A DNA stretch of 64,000 nucleotides from Liquorilactobacillus hordei DSM 19519 (lineage in GTDB: Bacteria > Bacillota > Bacilli > Lactobacillales > Lactobacillaceae). The translations under genes and the position numbers were made by a program. Location: positions 2,176,129-2,240,128 of the forward strand of contig NZ_CP049303.1 of assembly GCF_019443985.1 (NCBI RefSeq), read 5' to 3'. The notes beneath the pieces are model-generated. The model was not told where the DNA came from, made no database searches, and saw nothing but the letters and a program-made list of their open reading frames with translations. How positions within the stretch are numbered: position 1 is the stretch's first letter; each line of letters opens with the position of its first letter. Positions 28,061 through 37,546 of this stretch are shown piece after piece.

Positions 28061-28891
28061 TTATTTAAACTCACGTGCAATTTCACTCACAGTCATGTTC
28101 TGCTCACGGGCATGTTCAATCACTTCTTCGACATCCGCATCACTGAACGCTTTGACATCAATTCCTTGACTAGCAATTGCTTTTCGTGCTTGCTTGATCT
28201 GTGCTTTAGTAATTTTTCTTGAACTTATAGAAGAAGAACTTCCTCTATGTGAAGAAATAGTTGGTAAAATATCGGTTGCTGTCTTCTTCTCACTTGCCTC
28301 ATCAGCGCTTGAAACATTATATCCTAACCGTGCAAGTACTTGATTATTACTATGCTCTAGATTTTGTGCCTTTTTTCTAATGTCTTGATAATAAAACTGG
28401 GTGATGTTTCCATATCCCAAAATCACTGCCAGCTTTGTATTCGAAGCCGTATACTCATAATTAGTTGCCAAAACTTTGGCCCGCTTATATGTTTTATTGA
28501 AGATTTTTAACTCATGTACAACCTCTTTAAGCTCAATTTCTTTAGAAACAGCTCTGAGCAACAGCATTTGTGAACCATTATCTACCTTAGTTACTTTTTT
28601 AAAATTAGCAATTGCTTCACTATAATTTTGACTTTTAATTGCAGCTAAACCCTTTTGATACTCCTCCAATTGTTGCAAATTCGCATTTGCAACACTATCA
28701 TTCGGCCTTTTCTTCAATGCATTTCGAAAATGATTCTCAGCCTGATGGTAATTTGCATCACTAATAGCTTGTCTGCCTGCAGTCATCGCATTATTGTAAT
28801 ATTGTGTGGTTTCAACGTGCTTCGTATAACCATAGCCAATAAAAATCACTGCAATAACTAGTGTAATTATAAGCCAAGTTCTCTTACCCAT
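28061..28891 (-). CDS. TPR-like membrane-anchored protein
   Basis: 276 residues from ATG 28891 (GTGAGGAA seven bases upstream); the longer frame to 28912 reads through the ribosome binding site. A single N-terminal helix (TWLIITLVIAVIFIGYGY) is followed by two to three TPR-like repeats (AISDANYHQAENHFRNALKKRPND, AIKSQNYSEAIANFKKV). A Ser-rich linker and a C-terminal helical segment with KAIASQGIDVKAFSDADVEEVIEHA come last. It probably scaffolds protein contacts at the outer face of the membrane. Partner unknown; the esterase downstream is a candidate. Confidence 0.7.
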   Translation of the reverse strand: MGKRTWLIITLVIAVIFIGYGYTKHVETTQYYNNAMTAGRQAISDANYHQAENHFRNALKKRPNDSVANANLQQLEEYQKGLAAIKSQNYSEAIANFKKVTKVDNGSQMLLLRAVSKEIELKEVVHELKIFNKTYKRAKVLATNYEYTASNTKLAVILGYGNITQFYYQDIRKKAQNLEHSNNQVLARLGYNVSSADEASEKKTATDILPTISSHRGSSSSISSRKITKAQIKQARKAIASQGIDVKAFSDADVEEVIEHAREQNMTVSEIAREFK

Positions 28892-29035
28892 TGACCAATT
28901 CCTCACTTTCAATTCGTTAACTGCAATTATAACATTTTTTCTTGTTTATTATGCGCCTAATCTCTTTACTAATTCGTCTGCTTTGACCTTTTATTGCCAT
29001 TTATGTAGAATTAAAAGAAAAAATTAGGAGCGTAT

Positions 29036-29650
29036 ATGGACTCATCTTTATTAACAGAGATTATTAACAATTATGGATATTTGGGAATTGCTTTACTTCT
29101 TGCACTTGAAAATATTTTTCCACCAATCCCTTCTGAGGTCATTTTAGGATTCACCGGCTTTATGACCCTTTCTAGCAAGTTAAACATTGTAGGCAGTATC
29201 ATTGCCGCTACGATTGGAGCTTTGATTGGAGCTTTGATTCTATATTTCTTTGGTAAAGTTATTTCAGTTGAACGTTTGGAAAAAATTTTGGCTGGCCGTC
29301 TAGGCAAAATATTGCATTTTAAGCCGGCTGATTTAGAAAAAGCCGCAGCATTTTTTAATCGCCATGGAAATTCTGCGGTCTTCTTTGGAAGATTTGTTCC
29401 AGTCGTGCGCAGCCTCATCTCGATTCCAGCTGGAATGGCTAATTACCCACTGGGACGATTCATCACTTTTTCAACTTTAGGGACACTCATTTGGAATACC
29501 GTATTAATTTTTATTGGTAGAATGGCTGGTCATGCATGGCCACATGTGATTAACGTGATTGAATCTTATGGTAAGGTTTTATTAATTGTGTTAATCATAT
29601 TGTTCATCCTAATCTATGTTATTTATAAAAAGCGAAAAAAAAGAAGCTAA
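29036..29650 (+). CDS. DedA-family membrane protein
   Basis: 204 residues. The family signature is clear: ALENIFPPIPSEVILGFTGF near residue 30, and FFGRFVPVVRSLISIPAGMA followed by FITFSTLGTLIWNT. Reentrant and transmembrane helices with conserved Glu and Arg match the VTT/DedA fold. DedA proteins flip or recycle lipids such as undecaprenyl phosphate or phosphatidylethanolamine and influence membrane potential. The gene stands alone, divergent from the TPR gene. Confidence 0.9.
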   Translation: MDSSLLTEIINNYGYLGIALLLALENIFPPIPSEVILGFTGFMTLSSKLNIVGSIIAATIGALIGALILYFFGKVISVERLEKILAGRLGKILHFKPADLEKAAAFFNRHGNSAVFFGRFVPVVRSLISIPAGMANYPLGRFITFSTLGTLIWNTVLIFIGRMAGHAWPHVINVIESYGKVLLIVLIILFILIYVIYKKRKKRS

Positions 29651-29695
29651 CCTAGTTCACTAAGATTTGAGTATTGATAAAGAAATTAAGTTCAA

Positions 29696-29747
29696 AAGAA
29701 GAGTATGGCATAAGTCACGATTTCTCAACTTATGCTATACTCTTCTT
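29696..29747. terminator. 20-bp stem hairpin between convergent genes
   Basis: AAGAAGAGTATgGCATAAGT and its complement (one wobble) form a 20-bp stem with a 12-base loop between the dedA-like gene and the convergent membrane gene at 29762. It is presumably a shared terminator, though the T run is short. The TATGGCATAAGT core recalls the IS1182-type ends elsewhere in this window. Confidence 0.65.
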
Positions 29748-29761
29748 CAAAAATATTCTAA

Positions 29762-31486
29762 CTATTCTTTTTTTTGATACTTCTTCTTCAGATGCTTTAT
29801 TACTCTAAATAATAATAAGACTACAAAAGTAAGCCATGATATAGTCTCAGCTGCTTTAATAATAAACGATGCCTGATATACTATATTGATTTTATTGTTG
29901 CCCTTATTTAAGATCACACCTATTGTATTGCGTTTAGTTTTGGTATAATCAACTTTTTTGCCATTAATAGTAACTGTATATGAATTATAATTCAAAAAAG
30001 GTAAATCTGCAGACACCTTGTCCTTGGAGGAATATATATTATAAACGATCCCGTTAGGTATACTTTGCGGTGTTATTTTTTCCCGATGTCCATTGATTAG
30101 CGCTACATGTTCCTGAATCTCAACCATGTATTTCTTCATACTCGTATACGGCCAATAGTCAATTGAACCCACTCCCTCATTGAAGTCTTTTACCATGTAG
30201 TTAAAGCCTTGCTTTGAGGTTATTTGATAGTCAGAAAAAGGTAATTTTTTTTCACTACTAGGTTTGTAGTTAATCACTGTCTGATTTGCTCGTGTAATTA
30301 GGAAACTGTAGGAAGCACCCAGCAATGAAATAATAACTACACCCAGTATAGCGGTTGTCCAACGATGAACATATTTCGTCTCTGTTATAATAATCCACAA
30401 TGTTTCAACAGCAAACAATGCCAAAAAGAAATTTGAGATACACAAAATTCTACCTGTCCATTGAAGAACAACAATCGGTGTTTTGTTAACAAAATTCCAA
30501 ACGCCTTCAAATACACTTGTTGTTGCGACAAAAAAAACAATTCCGATTGTACCTACAATCCTGTTAGTGATACTCTGTTTCTTCCATAAAAACAAACCTA
30601 TAACTGTTGTTATTACTAACACCGCACCGACTGACTCATCATTATTCAATGCTTTGATTATGGCATCTCCTAAACCAATACCTGCCGTTGAAAGCGTACC
30701 AGATTTAGTAATGAACAGATGATTGCTTGTATATATTGTAAAAAGTGTACTCCAGTAAAATGCTGTCATTAGTATTGTAACAATGCCTGCGTAAATAATA
30801 TATTTCAATTTTCGCCAAAAACCAGTAGCTGTAAATAAAGCAATTACAATAATCAGTATTACTACCACTAAATACATCAGAAAGCTCAATATATGTGAGT
30901 AGACAACCCCTGTCATCCCCAATGCTAATAACAGCCATTCTGCCTTTTCTCTAAAGAAAATACTGTAAGTCCCATAAACAATCAACGGTAAAAAAACATA
31001 ACCTGCTGTCTGACCTACATCAAAAGTTAAAAACATCCAACTAAAATTATATGCTGATAAAACATAAATAAAAGAAAAGATTAATGCCTTCTTTTTATTA
31101 CCATTCCAATATTTTAAACCACAGAAATATGAGACAAGCATAGATATAAATACTATAAAGCACCATCCAGAATAAATAGCTAAAATTGGGTTACCTATAA
31201 CTGCCAGTGCTATTGCTAGCGGATAAATAGGTAAAATACCATATACCATGTTGATTGGTGTTCCTACTTGGTTCATTGCGTATGTCTCAATGTATGAGAA
31301 AAATTTTCCTTGCTTGATATTTTGGGCTACATCATATATCCGATTAAGATGAAATGACATATCTACGCCGGCATGTAGGGAATTAGCAAAGAAATAAGGC
31401 ATCATCACTATCACACTAGCTATCAAACAAATTAATGCTGCTATCAGTTGTTTTTGTGTATTCGAAAGTTTATTTAATTTGACCAC
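29762..31486 (-). CDS. Polytopic membrane protein, YfhO-like / 6-PTPS-related (GT-C-like)
   Basis: 574 residues from GTG 31486 (AAGGATG upstream). About twelve membrane helices are visible. The first outer loop has AGVDMSFHLNRIYDVAQNIKQGKFF, the acidic loop pattern of this family and of GT-C glycosyltransferases. The C-terminal part is an outer beta-rich domain (VNGKKVDYTK) followed by a last helix and basic tail. Related proteins are implicated in decorating cell-wall polymers such as teichoic acids, but the activity here is inferred. A damaged paralogue overlaps its start by 17 bases and another lies at 59648-61358. Confidence 0.75.
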   Translation of the reverse strand: MVKLNKLSNTQKQLIAALICLIASVIVMMPYFFANSLHAGVDMSFHLNRIYDVAQNIKQGKFFSYIETYAMNQVGTPINMVYGILPIYPLAIALAVIGNPILAIYSGWCFIVFISMLVSYFCGLKYWNGNKKKALIFSFIYVLSAYNFSWMFLTFDVGQTAGYVFLPLIVYGTYSIFFREKAEWLLLALGMTGVVYSHILSFLMYLVVVILIIVIALFTATGFWRKLKYIIYAGIVTILMTAFYWSTLFTIYTSNHLFITKSGTLSTAGIGLGDAIIKALNNDESVGAVLVITTVIGLFLWKKQSITNRIVGTIGIVFFVATTSVFEGVWNFVNKTPIVVLQWTGRILCISNFFLALFAVETLWIIITETKYVHRWTTAILGVVIISLLGASYSFLITRANQTVINYKPSSEKKLPFSDYQITSKQGFNYMVKDFNEGVGSIDYWPYTSMKKYMVEIQEHVALINGHREKITPQSIPNGIVYNIYSSKDKVSADLPFLNYNSYTVTINGKKVDYTKTKRNTIGVILNKGNNKINIVYQASFIIKAAETISWLTFVVLLLFRVIKHLKKKYQKKE

Positions 31487-32320
31487 TCTTCTTCATCCTT
31501 TTCAGTTTTAGATAAATCAGTCCGACGATCAACAATAAAATTGTTAGTATGGAGATCACTCTTGCAACAATATATAACATTGGTGTGTTATATCTAATTT
31601 TTATTACAGCACTACGTTTATTTTTTACATGAACTTGTGCCAATGAATGCTTGCTTACAAAGAGTGTTGTTCTTTTACCATTCACATAGGCTGTATAATC
31701 TTTAGCGTTGTATATAAAGAACGGTAGAACAATGCTTGAATTCTTATTTTTTAAGTTGCCTACCTTATATTTCATCGCCTGATAACCTGATTCCATTGAA
31801 CTAGCACTTAAATAATATTTGTACTTGTTTACAATAATCTGATGATAAAAAACCTTTTTTCTAACCACATTAGCCGCATATGGCACATAATCCTCATATT
31901 GTACTGACTCTGCTACCGCCTGGTTTAATGAGAGTGAATTTAAATACCCCTTTGCATTTAATCGATGTGCATAAGGTGTCATAAAATTCAATAAGACAAA
32001 GCCACAAAATAGTGCAGCTATCGGGTTAGTGGTAAAAATAAAGCGTGGCAAAATAAACAGTAAACTTGTAATCCAAGGATAAAGCCCAGTATATGCATTA
32101 GCTATTCCTTGGAACCCAATAAAATTAACTAGTACAGGTAGTTTCCCATGCTTTAAAGCTTGATAAATTGATTCCCACCTTGTTAAATGAACCCCGCCAT
32201 CGTAAGTAACCTTAAAATAACCACCTAAAAATGCAGGAACTGTCGCAATAATTGCTAAAACTAAAAAAGAAGTATAAGATATACTTTCTCCCATTTTCTA
32301 ACATGTCTGTAAATAATCAT
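31470..32320 (-). pseudogene. Internally deleted and frameshifted YfhO-like membrane protein
   Basis: The N-terminal 110 residues (VTYDGGVHLTRWESIYQALKHGKLP, GFQGIANAYTGLYPWITSLL) match the start of this family. The sequence then jumps straight into the C-terminal outer domain (PYAHRLNAKGYLNSLSLNQ) and last helix. About 300 central residues are missing compared with the 574-residue neighbour. In addition, the best start (ATG 32320, AAGGATAAT upstream, product MIIYRHVRKWEKVYLILLF) is one base out of frame at an A6/T6 run near 32263-32268. The frame from ATG 32294 has no ribosome binding site. It is probably non-functional. Confidence 0.65.
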
Positions 32321-32644
32321 GAATATTATCCTTTTTTTGATATTTTGTTATGCTTTTGAATGCTACCCGTTTATAAAGGTAATCTAATATCTTATCGTCT
32401 TCATGAATTTTTTATGAACTTTTAGACACTTTTTGAATAAGGATTTCTTACACATTTACTTTTTTATCAACATTATCAACTATATAGTTATCTAATCTAG
32501 TTCATTATTAGTTCTTGTAAAATTTAAACTACTTCCGTAACAATGAACATTACAATTTTCAAGTGTTTTTACCTAGGTACATGCAAATTTGGTATAATAA
32601 TAGAGAATGTAACCGAAATCATTATATCGGAGGGATCCTTTTTT
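32321..32644. other. Intergenic, promoter region of the OsmC-lplA operon
   Basis: 324 A/T-rich bases between divergent units. A frame open from 32543 into the OsmC gene has no ribosome binding site, while GGAGGGATCC stands before ATG 32645. TTGGTATAATAATAG near 32590-32604 contains a TATAAT-like -10. Nothing else was seen. Confidence 0.5.
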
Positions 32645-33082
32645 ATGAAAAAAATATCACTATATCACACAGAAATAGAAAATAAAGATGGTATCTCCGG
32701 TCATGTCCGCTCACTGACCGATGATGCATTTAACCAATTAACAAGTAGTCCATTAAAATCTGTCCCTGGAACTAATCCTGAGCAATTACTTGGAGCTGCA
32801 CTAGCTACGTGTTTAAATGCTACTCTTGAAGCAGAAGAAAAACGGAGAAACTTGCCACATCAGGCCATTGTTCGCGTAGCGGTTGATATGGGTCGTGATT
32901 ATCAGGGATTTCAATTCTGGCTACGAGTACAAGTCAAATTACCTCAGGTTGACCAACAAGAAGCACAAGAAATTTTAGCAATTTGCGAACAACGCTGTCC
33001 CGTTGCCAAACTGTTAGCTAAAAGTCAAAACGTTAAAATTGAATTGGTGAATGAGTTCGGATTCAAGGAGGAATTTAAATGA
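32645..33082 (+). CDS. OsmC/Ohr-family peroxide-detoxifying protein
   Basis: 145 residues from ATG 32645 (GGAGGG upstream). The two family cysteines are in AALATCLNATLEAE and CEQRCPVAKLLA, and GTNPEQLLGAALATC is the usual helix start. OsmC/Ohr proteins reduce organic hydroperoxides with a Cys pair re-reduced by dihydrolipoyl groups. The stop overlaps the start of the lipoate ligase (ATGA), so the two are translationally coupled. The link to lipoate is functionally neat because Ohr-type enzymes are recycled by lipoylated proteins. Confidence 0.9.
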   Translation: MKKISLYHTEIENKDGISGHVRSLTDDAFNQLTSSPLKSVPGTNPEQLLGAALATCLNATLEAEEKRRNLPHQAIVRVAVDMGRDYQGFQFWLRVQVKLPQVDQQEAQEILAICEQRCPVAKLLAKSQNVKIELVNEFGFKEEFK

Positions 33083-34092
33083 AGTATTTAGTAACTGACC
33101 AAAGAGACATCCGCTATAATCTAGCTTTAGAGACCTACTTAATGGAACAATCAGATTTGCAAGAACCAATTCTTTATTTTTATATTAATTCTCCCTGCAT
33201 TATCCTTGGTCGCAATCAGAATGTATATGAAGAAGTGAACTTAGACTATGTTAGACAGCATCAAATAATTGTTACACGGCGTACTTCTGGTGGTGGTGCA
33301 GTCTTTGATGATCTTGGAAATGTCAGCTTTAGTTTTATTACTAAAGATGATGGTCATTCCAATGGTAATTTTTCAAAATTTACTGAGCCAGTAATTACTG
33401 CTTTGCATGAAATGGGGGCAGTTGACGCAAAATTAGTTGGTAGAAATGATTTGCAAATTAATGGTAAAAAATTCTCAGGTAATGCGATGCGCCTACAACG
33501 CGGAAGGATGTTTTCTCATGGAACCTTGATGTACGATGTGAATTTAAACGTAATTGCAAAAGCATTGAATGTACCGAAAGATAAAATAGCAGCCAAAGGA
33601 ATTAAATCGGTTCACAGCCGAGTTACCAACCTTAAGCCGTTTTTTACTCCTAACTATCAGCAATTAACAATTGAAGAATTCCGTGATACATTGGCACAAA
33701 AGATTTTGGGCGTAACTGATTTAAACCAAGCCAATGAGTATTTTCTGGATGATACTGCCAAACAAGCCGTCGCGGATATAAATCATAAGATTTTCAGTGA
33801 TTGGAATTGGATTTACGGAAACTCACCGCAGGCTTCTATTCAGCACCGACAACATTTTGACCAAGGAACAATCGATTTTCGCTTACAGATTAAGCATGGT
33901 TGTATCAGCTACCTGCAAGTTTATGGTGATTTTTTTGGGCAAACTGATGTTAAAAAATTTACTGAGAAATTGATTGGTGTTCGTTATGATCGAGATGCTA
34001 TTACTGAGGTTTTAGATAAAGTAGACTTACAACCTTATTTTGGTAAGATTGAGCGACAGTCGATTATTGATTTGCTGGTAAGACAAGAATAG
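33079..34092 (+). CDS. lplA: Lipoate-protein ligase A
   Basis: 337 residues. The ligase domain has RRTSGGGAVFDDLGNVSFSFI, GRNDLQINGKKFSGNAMR and the K-containing IAAKGIKSVHSRVTNL; a C-terminal accessory domain follows from about residue 250. It activates lipoate with ATP and attaches it to lysines of 2-oxoacid dehydrogenase E2 or GcvH-type proteins. AAGGAGG stands inside the end of the OsmC gene, and the two genes overlap by four bases. Confidence 0.95.
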   Translation: MKYLVTDQRDIRYNLALETYLMEQSDLQEPILYFYINSPCIILGRNQNVYEEVNLDYVRQHQIIVTRRTSGGGAVFDDLGNVSFSFITKDDGHSNGNFSKFTEPVITALHEMGAVDAKLVGRNDLQINGKKFSGNAMRLQRGRMFSHGTLMYDVNLNVIAKALNVPKDKIAAKGIKSVHSRVTNLKPFFTPNYQQLTIEEFRDTLAQKILGVTDLNQANEYFLDDTAKQAVADINHKIFSDWNWIYGNSPQASIQHRQHFDQGTIDFRLQIKHGCISYLQVYGDFFGQTDVKKFTEKLIGVRYDRDAITEVLDKVDLQPYFGKIERQSIIDLLVRQE

Positions 34093-34117
34093 CTCACAAG
34101 AAGAAATGTATAATAAA

Positions 34118-34262
34118 AGCTGAGAAAATTTGAGTACTAATTCGAAATTAGACGAAAATTTTTCCCAGCTTTTTACTGTCTTTTTGTTTTAAATGAGGCT
34201 GTGCCAAAAGTTAAATTTTGACCCAGCCTCGCTAATTATTTCGTATAAACGTGTTCCATCTG
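34118..34262. repeat. Intergenic repeat R2 with two hairpins (terminators)
   Basis: Two hairpins lie between lplA and the convergent dehydrogenase gene. AAAGCTGAGAAAATTTG...AAATTTTTCCCAGCTTTTT (34118-34174) is a terminator for lplA. GAGGCTGTGCC...CCCAGCCTC (34194-34229) can serve the opposite strand. The second half matches 39095-39150, and the first half is an inverted version of part of R1/R3. The TGTGCCAAAAGTT core resembles IS1182-type termini. Confidence 0.65.
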
Positions 34263-34269
34263 TAGCATA

Positions 34270-35358
34270 CTATTCTTTAATTTCTTGCGGTAACTTAATT
34301 GCAAATTTTTCGGCAATTGCAGTAATCTCTTGGATTGTTTTCGGATCTATGACAACACCATGCTTCGAATTATGGTCATAGTTACGATATTCACGGTCGC
34401 CAGGAATCATAATATGGGTTCCTGGTATATGATCTAAATTCCGAATACGCTCAAACATTTTTTCAGCATTAGCTTTCAAAGTTGCTAAATCACCAAAAAA
34501 AGCAGGGTTAATAACCATAAAGAATTGACTAAAGTCGTGCTTGCCAGTGTTGGTATCCGCCGAAATTGATCCTTGAGCTAAGATCCCCGTCAACAATTCA
34601 ACAACTAACGAATTACCAAAACCTTTGTAGTTTGAATTTTCCTCCCGATTACCACCAAGAGTCAATACCCCACCACCGGATTGATGTTCCGTAAAGGCAA
34701 CTTCAGATAAAATTTCAGCAGCTTTTTTCGAATCATGAATAATATTTCGCTCACGATCAATGGCCCATTCTCCCAAAATTGGCTTTTGGTTCTTAGCCAA
34801 AACCATAATTTTACCGCTAGAAACACTTGATGTCGCCCCATCAAAAACAAAAGGATGTGGATCAGCTGGGAAAGTAAAAGCAAAAGCATTTGAACCCAAG
34901 AAAGCTTCGATTGCATTAGTCGGTACAACGAGCGGTCGTGTATTAGTAGTCGAAATCCCAATCAAGCCTGCTTCGGCCGCTAAGCGAGAATAATACCCAG
35001 CTGTGCCAAAATGATTTGAGTTGCGAATAACGGCCATAGCAATATTAGTAGTTTTGGCTTTTTTTATTAGACTCTTAATTGCCAAAGCAGATGCAATCTG
35101 TCCCATATTTCCGTTAGCATCAAGTAATAGACTGGTATCCGTTTCTTTTAAAGTTTTGACCTCATTTTGTGGTTTGATAGTGCCATCTTTAACCATTCGG
35201 ATATACCAATCAAGTCGTTGAATTCCATGAGAAGAAATTCCTCTTAAATCCGCATCCACTAAAGTATCAGCTAATAATGTGCCATCAGTAGCAGAAAAGC
35301 CAGCTTTTTGGAAGACTTCTTCTAAAAATTCAGTTTCAGCTGTAGCAGTAATTCGCAT
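34270..35358 (-). CDS. LDH2-family NAD(P)-dependent 2-hydroxyacid (malate/lactate type) dehydrogenase
   Basis: 362 residues from ATG 35358 (GAAAGAAG upstream; the GTG at 35367 has poor spacing). LDH2-type features are RGISSHGIQRL, the catalytic-region NSNHFGTAGYYSRLAAEAG, STTNTRPLVVPTNA and KGFGNSLVVELLTGIL. The family oxidises or reduces 2-hydroxy/2-oxo acids and is unrelated to classical LDH. A T-box leader stands immediately upstream, so expression rises when a tRNA is uncharged. This ties the enzyme to amino-acid metabolism rather than to fermentation. If the specifier is AUG, the natural substrate could be the methionine-derived oxo acid. Confidence 0.88.
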   Translation of the reverse strand: MRITATAETEFLEEVFQKAGFSATDGTLLADTLVDADLRGISSHGIQRLDWYIRMVKDGTIKPQNEVKTLKETDTSLLLDANGNMGQIASALAIKSLIKKAKTTNIAMAVIRNSNHFGTAGYYSRLAAEAGLIGISTTNTRPLVVPTNAIEAFLGSNAFAFTFPADPHPFVFDGATSSVSSGKIMVLAKNQKPILGEWAIDRERNIIHDSKKAAEILSEVAFTEHQSGGGVLTLGGNREENSNYKGFGNSLVVELLTGILAQGSISADTNTGKHDFSQFFMVINPAFFGDLATLKANAEKMFERIRNLDHIPGTHIMIPGDREYRNYDHNSKHGVVIDPKTIQEITAIAEKFAIKLPQEIKE

Positions 35359-35395
35359 AAAAAACACTTCTTTCTTTAATTATTTTTAAACAACA

Positions 35396-35640
35396 AACAA
35401 AAAACCCGTTCGACACTATTCTCATAGTGCAAGACGGGTTGACCGTGGTACCACTTGCTCTTCATTTATCATTTGATAAATCTCAATGACATAAATTGTC
35501 AAAAAAGATAACGGATTTTACCGATTGAATAGCTTACACCATTCAACATTAATTTGAGCTCATTTTCATCAGTCGTTACCTACACCTTTTCAGCTCCCGG
35601 TGCTCTCTCTAAAATAACAAAACTGAATCTCTTCTCAAAA
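35396..35640 (-). promoter_or_regulatory. T-box riboswitch upstream of the LDH2-type gene
   Basis: The minus strand carries the T-box sequence AGTGGTACCACGGTC (35441-35455) followed by a terminator (35403-35440, AACCCGTC...GAACGGGTT then T6). Upstream, Stem I is visible: basal pair TTTGAG/CTCAAA, upper pairs CAGT/ACTG and GTTA/TAAC, and distal GAGAGAGCACC...GCTGAAAAGGTG. The 3' side of the specifier loop reads GAAAATGAG. ATG followed by A fits a Met specifier; AAT (Asn) followed by G is the alternative. Confidence 0.92.
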
Positions 35641-35812
35641 ATTATTTACGTTCATTAAAGAACAAAACTTGATAGATGTCAATCATGAAAAAATTAACTT
35701 TCAATGATCATTAGCTGGCAAGGTGTGCTTGATCAATCAGATACAAAAATAAATTGAAATTCAAAATGATACAACATATACTAAAACTAATATTTTTTTA
35801 AGGAGTGAAACC

Positions 35813-36361
35813 ATGTTTACATACAAAATTGATTCTGAAGTTAGTCTAGCGTTACCCAGACCCAAAATCGACGCCGCACCTCTTTTTCAAATTATTAAAG
35901 AGAGTCACGAAGAATTACAGGTTTGGTTGCCTTGGGTTCCCTCACTGAAAAGTATTGAAGATGAAGAAACATTTCTTAGTGGTGTCTTAAAAAACTTTGG
36001 TAATGAACGCTCATTAAATACAGTTATTCTATACCGAGACACCCCTGTAGGAATGATTAGCTTCAACAAATTTAACACAACAAACCAATGTGCGGATATA
36101 GGTTATTGGCTAGGAACTAAACATGTAGGTAATGGAATTGTTCACCGCGCCGTTGCCGGAATGTGTACGATTGGATTTACAGACTATGATATTCATAAAA
36201 TCGAAATTCATGCAGCAGTGGAAAACGTACGCAGTAATCAAGTTGCAAAAAAAGCTGGTTTCCATCTTGATGGCTTACTTCGAGCAAACGAGTTGCTAGC
36301 TGATGGATTCCATGATGAAAATGTTTGGTCATTGCTTAAAGAAGAATGGGAAAAGCACTAG
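35813..36361 (+). CDS. GNAT acetyltransferase, RimL/ribosomal-protein-serine type
   Basis: 182 residues with AAGGAG upstream. The N-terminal LALPRPKIDAAPLFQIIKESHEELQVWLPW is typical of RimL-type enzymes. The acetyl-CoA site lies in ADIGYWLGTKHVGNGIVHRAVAGM, and VENVRSNQVAKKAGFHLDGLLR is the C-terminal GNAT motif. Such enzymes acetylate N-termini of ribosomal proteins or small molecules. The gene is alone, divergent from the T-box unit. Confidence 0.88.
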   Translation: MFTYKIDSEVSLALPRPKIDAAPLFQIIKESHEELQVWLPWVPSLKSIEDEETFLSGVLKNFGNERSLNTVILYRDTPVGMISFNKFNTTNQCADIGYWLGTKHVGNGIVHRAVAGMCTIGFTDYDIHKIEIHAAVENVRSNQVAKKAGFHLDGLLRANELLADGFHDENVWSLLKEEWEKH

Positions 36362-36551
36362 TTTCATGTCTTCAATTCTTTTCATTTTTACGAACTAACT
36401 CAACATCCAAAACATAAGTTCATCTAAACATTAAATAATATTTTTAACTATGAGCACCAGAGATCTATCTCTGTTTGACTCTTAGGCAGTAACAATATTA
36501 TTTTTTATGTTATTCTGAAATTAGTAATAATTTAAAATTCAAGGTGATAAT

Positions 36552-37502
36552 ATGAAAGCACTATATTTTAATAATTTTGGAGATAACTCTGTTTTGAAGT
36601 ATGGAAATATTCAGTCACCCCAAATAAATGCGGAGCAAATATTAGTTAAAACTCAATTTATTGGATTGAATTTTGCCGATATTTATCGTCGACGTGGCAC
36701 ATATCACATTGAAAAACACCATCCTTACATTAATGGTTACGAGGCACTTGGCGAAGTTGTTGCAGTTGGTAGCCATATTAATGACTTCAAGTTAGGAGAT
36801 ACTGTCTTCTTTGTTGATGTGCCTTTCGCTAATGCAGAATATGTCAGCGTTCCGTCTGAAAATGCAATTATAGTCCCTGAAAACCTAGATCCAAAAATAA
36901 TTGCTTCTGTTGGCCTACAGGGATTAACTGCTGATTTTCTAGCACATGATCTCGGAAAAAACCTTCCCGGTAACAATGTATTCATTCACGGCATCAGTGG
37001 CGGTGTTGGCCAGATATTGTCACAAATGCTAACCAGTGATGGTATAAATGTTTATGGGATCACCTCAACACTTGCAAAGCAAACATTGGCTCTTCAACAA
37101 GGAGCGGTCAAAATTTTCTTAAGAAATACTCCTTGGAATCAGAATTTGAACGGAAAATTTGATACTATTTATGACGGTGTAGGAAAAACACTTGAACAGA
37201 GTCTAGCTCTTGCAACTAACAAAGGAAAAGTCATTTTTTATGGTATGTCTGGAGGAAATCCTCCAAAAATTGATCCCATTAAACTATTAAATCAATCAAA
37301 AAGCATCCTGACTGGAGACTTGTGGGATTATCTGAGTAATGCAATCGAACGAAAGAAGCGCAGTCAAAGATTATTTTCTTATTTTCAAGAAAATAAGATA
37401 AAGATTAGTGAACCAACAATTTTTTCATTAGCTGATGGTCAAAAAGCCTATGAGTATTTAGAATCTGGAAAAAGTGCTGGTAAAATTTTATTAAAGCCTT
37501 GA
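36552..37502 (+). CDS. Quinone oxidoreductase (zinc-independent MDR family)
   Basis: 316 residues. The medium-chain reductase fold is shown by GLNFADIYRRRGTY, GYEALGEVVAVGSHINDFKLGDTVFF and the Rossmann region FIHGISGGVGQILSQML. No zinc-ligand cysteines are present, so it belongs to the NADPH:quinone reductase/zeta-crystallin group. It transfers hydride from NADPH to quinones or reactive carbonyls. The next gene begins 44 bases later on the same strand. Confidence 0.9.
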   Translation: MKALYFNNFGDNSVLKYGNIQSPQINAEQILVKTQFIGLNFADIYRRRGTYHIEKHHPYINGYEALGEVVAVGSHINDFKLGDTVFFVDVPFANAEYVSVPSENAIIVPENLDPKIIASVGLQGLTADFLAHDLGKNLPGNNVFIHGISGGVGQILSQMLTSDGINVYGITSTLAKQTLALQQGAVKIFLRNTPWNQNLNGKFDTIYDGVGKTLEQSLALATNKGKVIFYGMSGGNPPKIDPIKLLNQSKSILTGDLWDYLSNAIERKKRSQRLFSYFQENKIKISEPTIFSLADGQKAYEYLESGKSAGKILLKP

Positions 37503-37546
37503 AAAAAATTTTAAAATGAATTTCAATATAGCAAATAAGGTGAATT

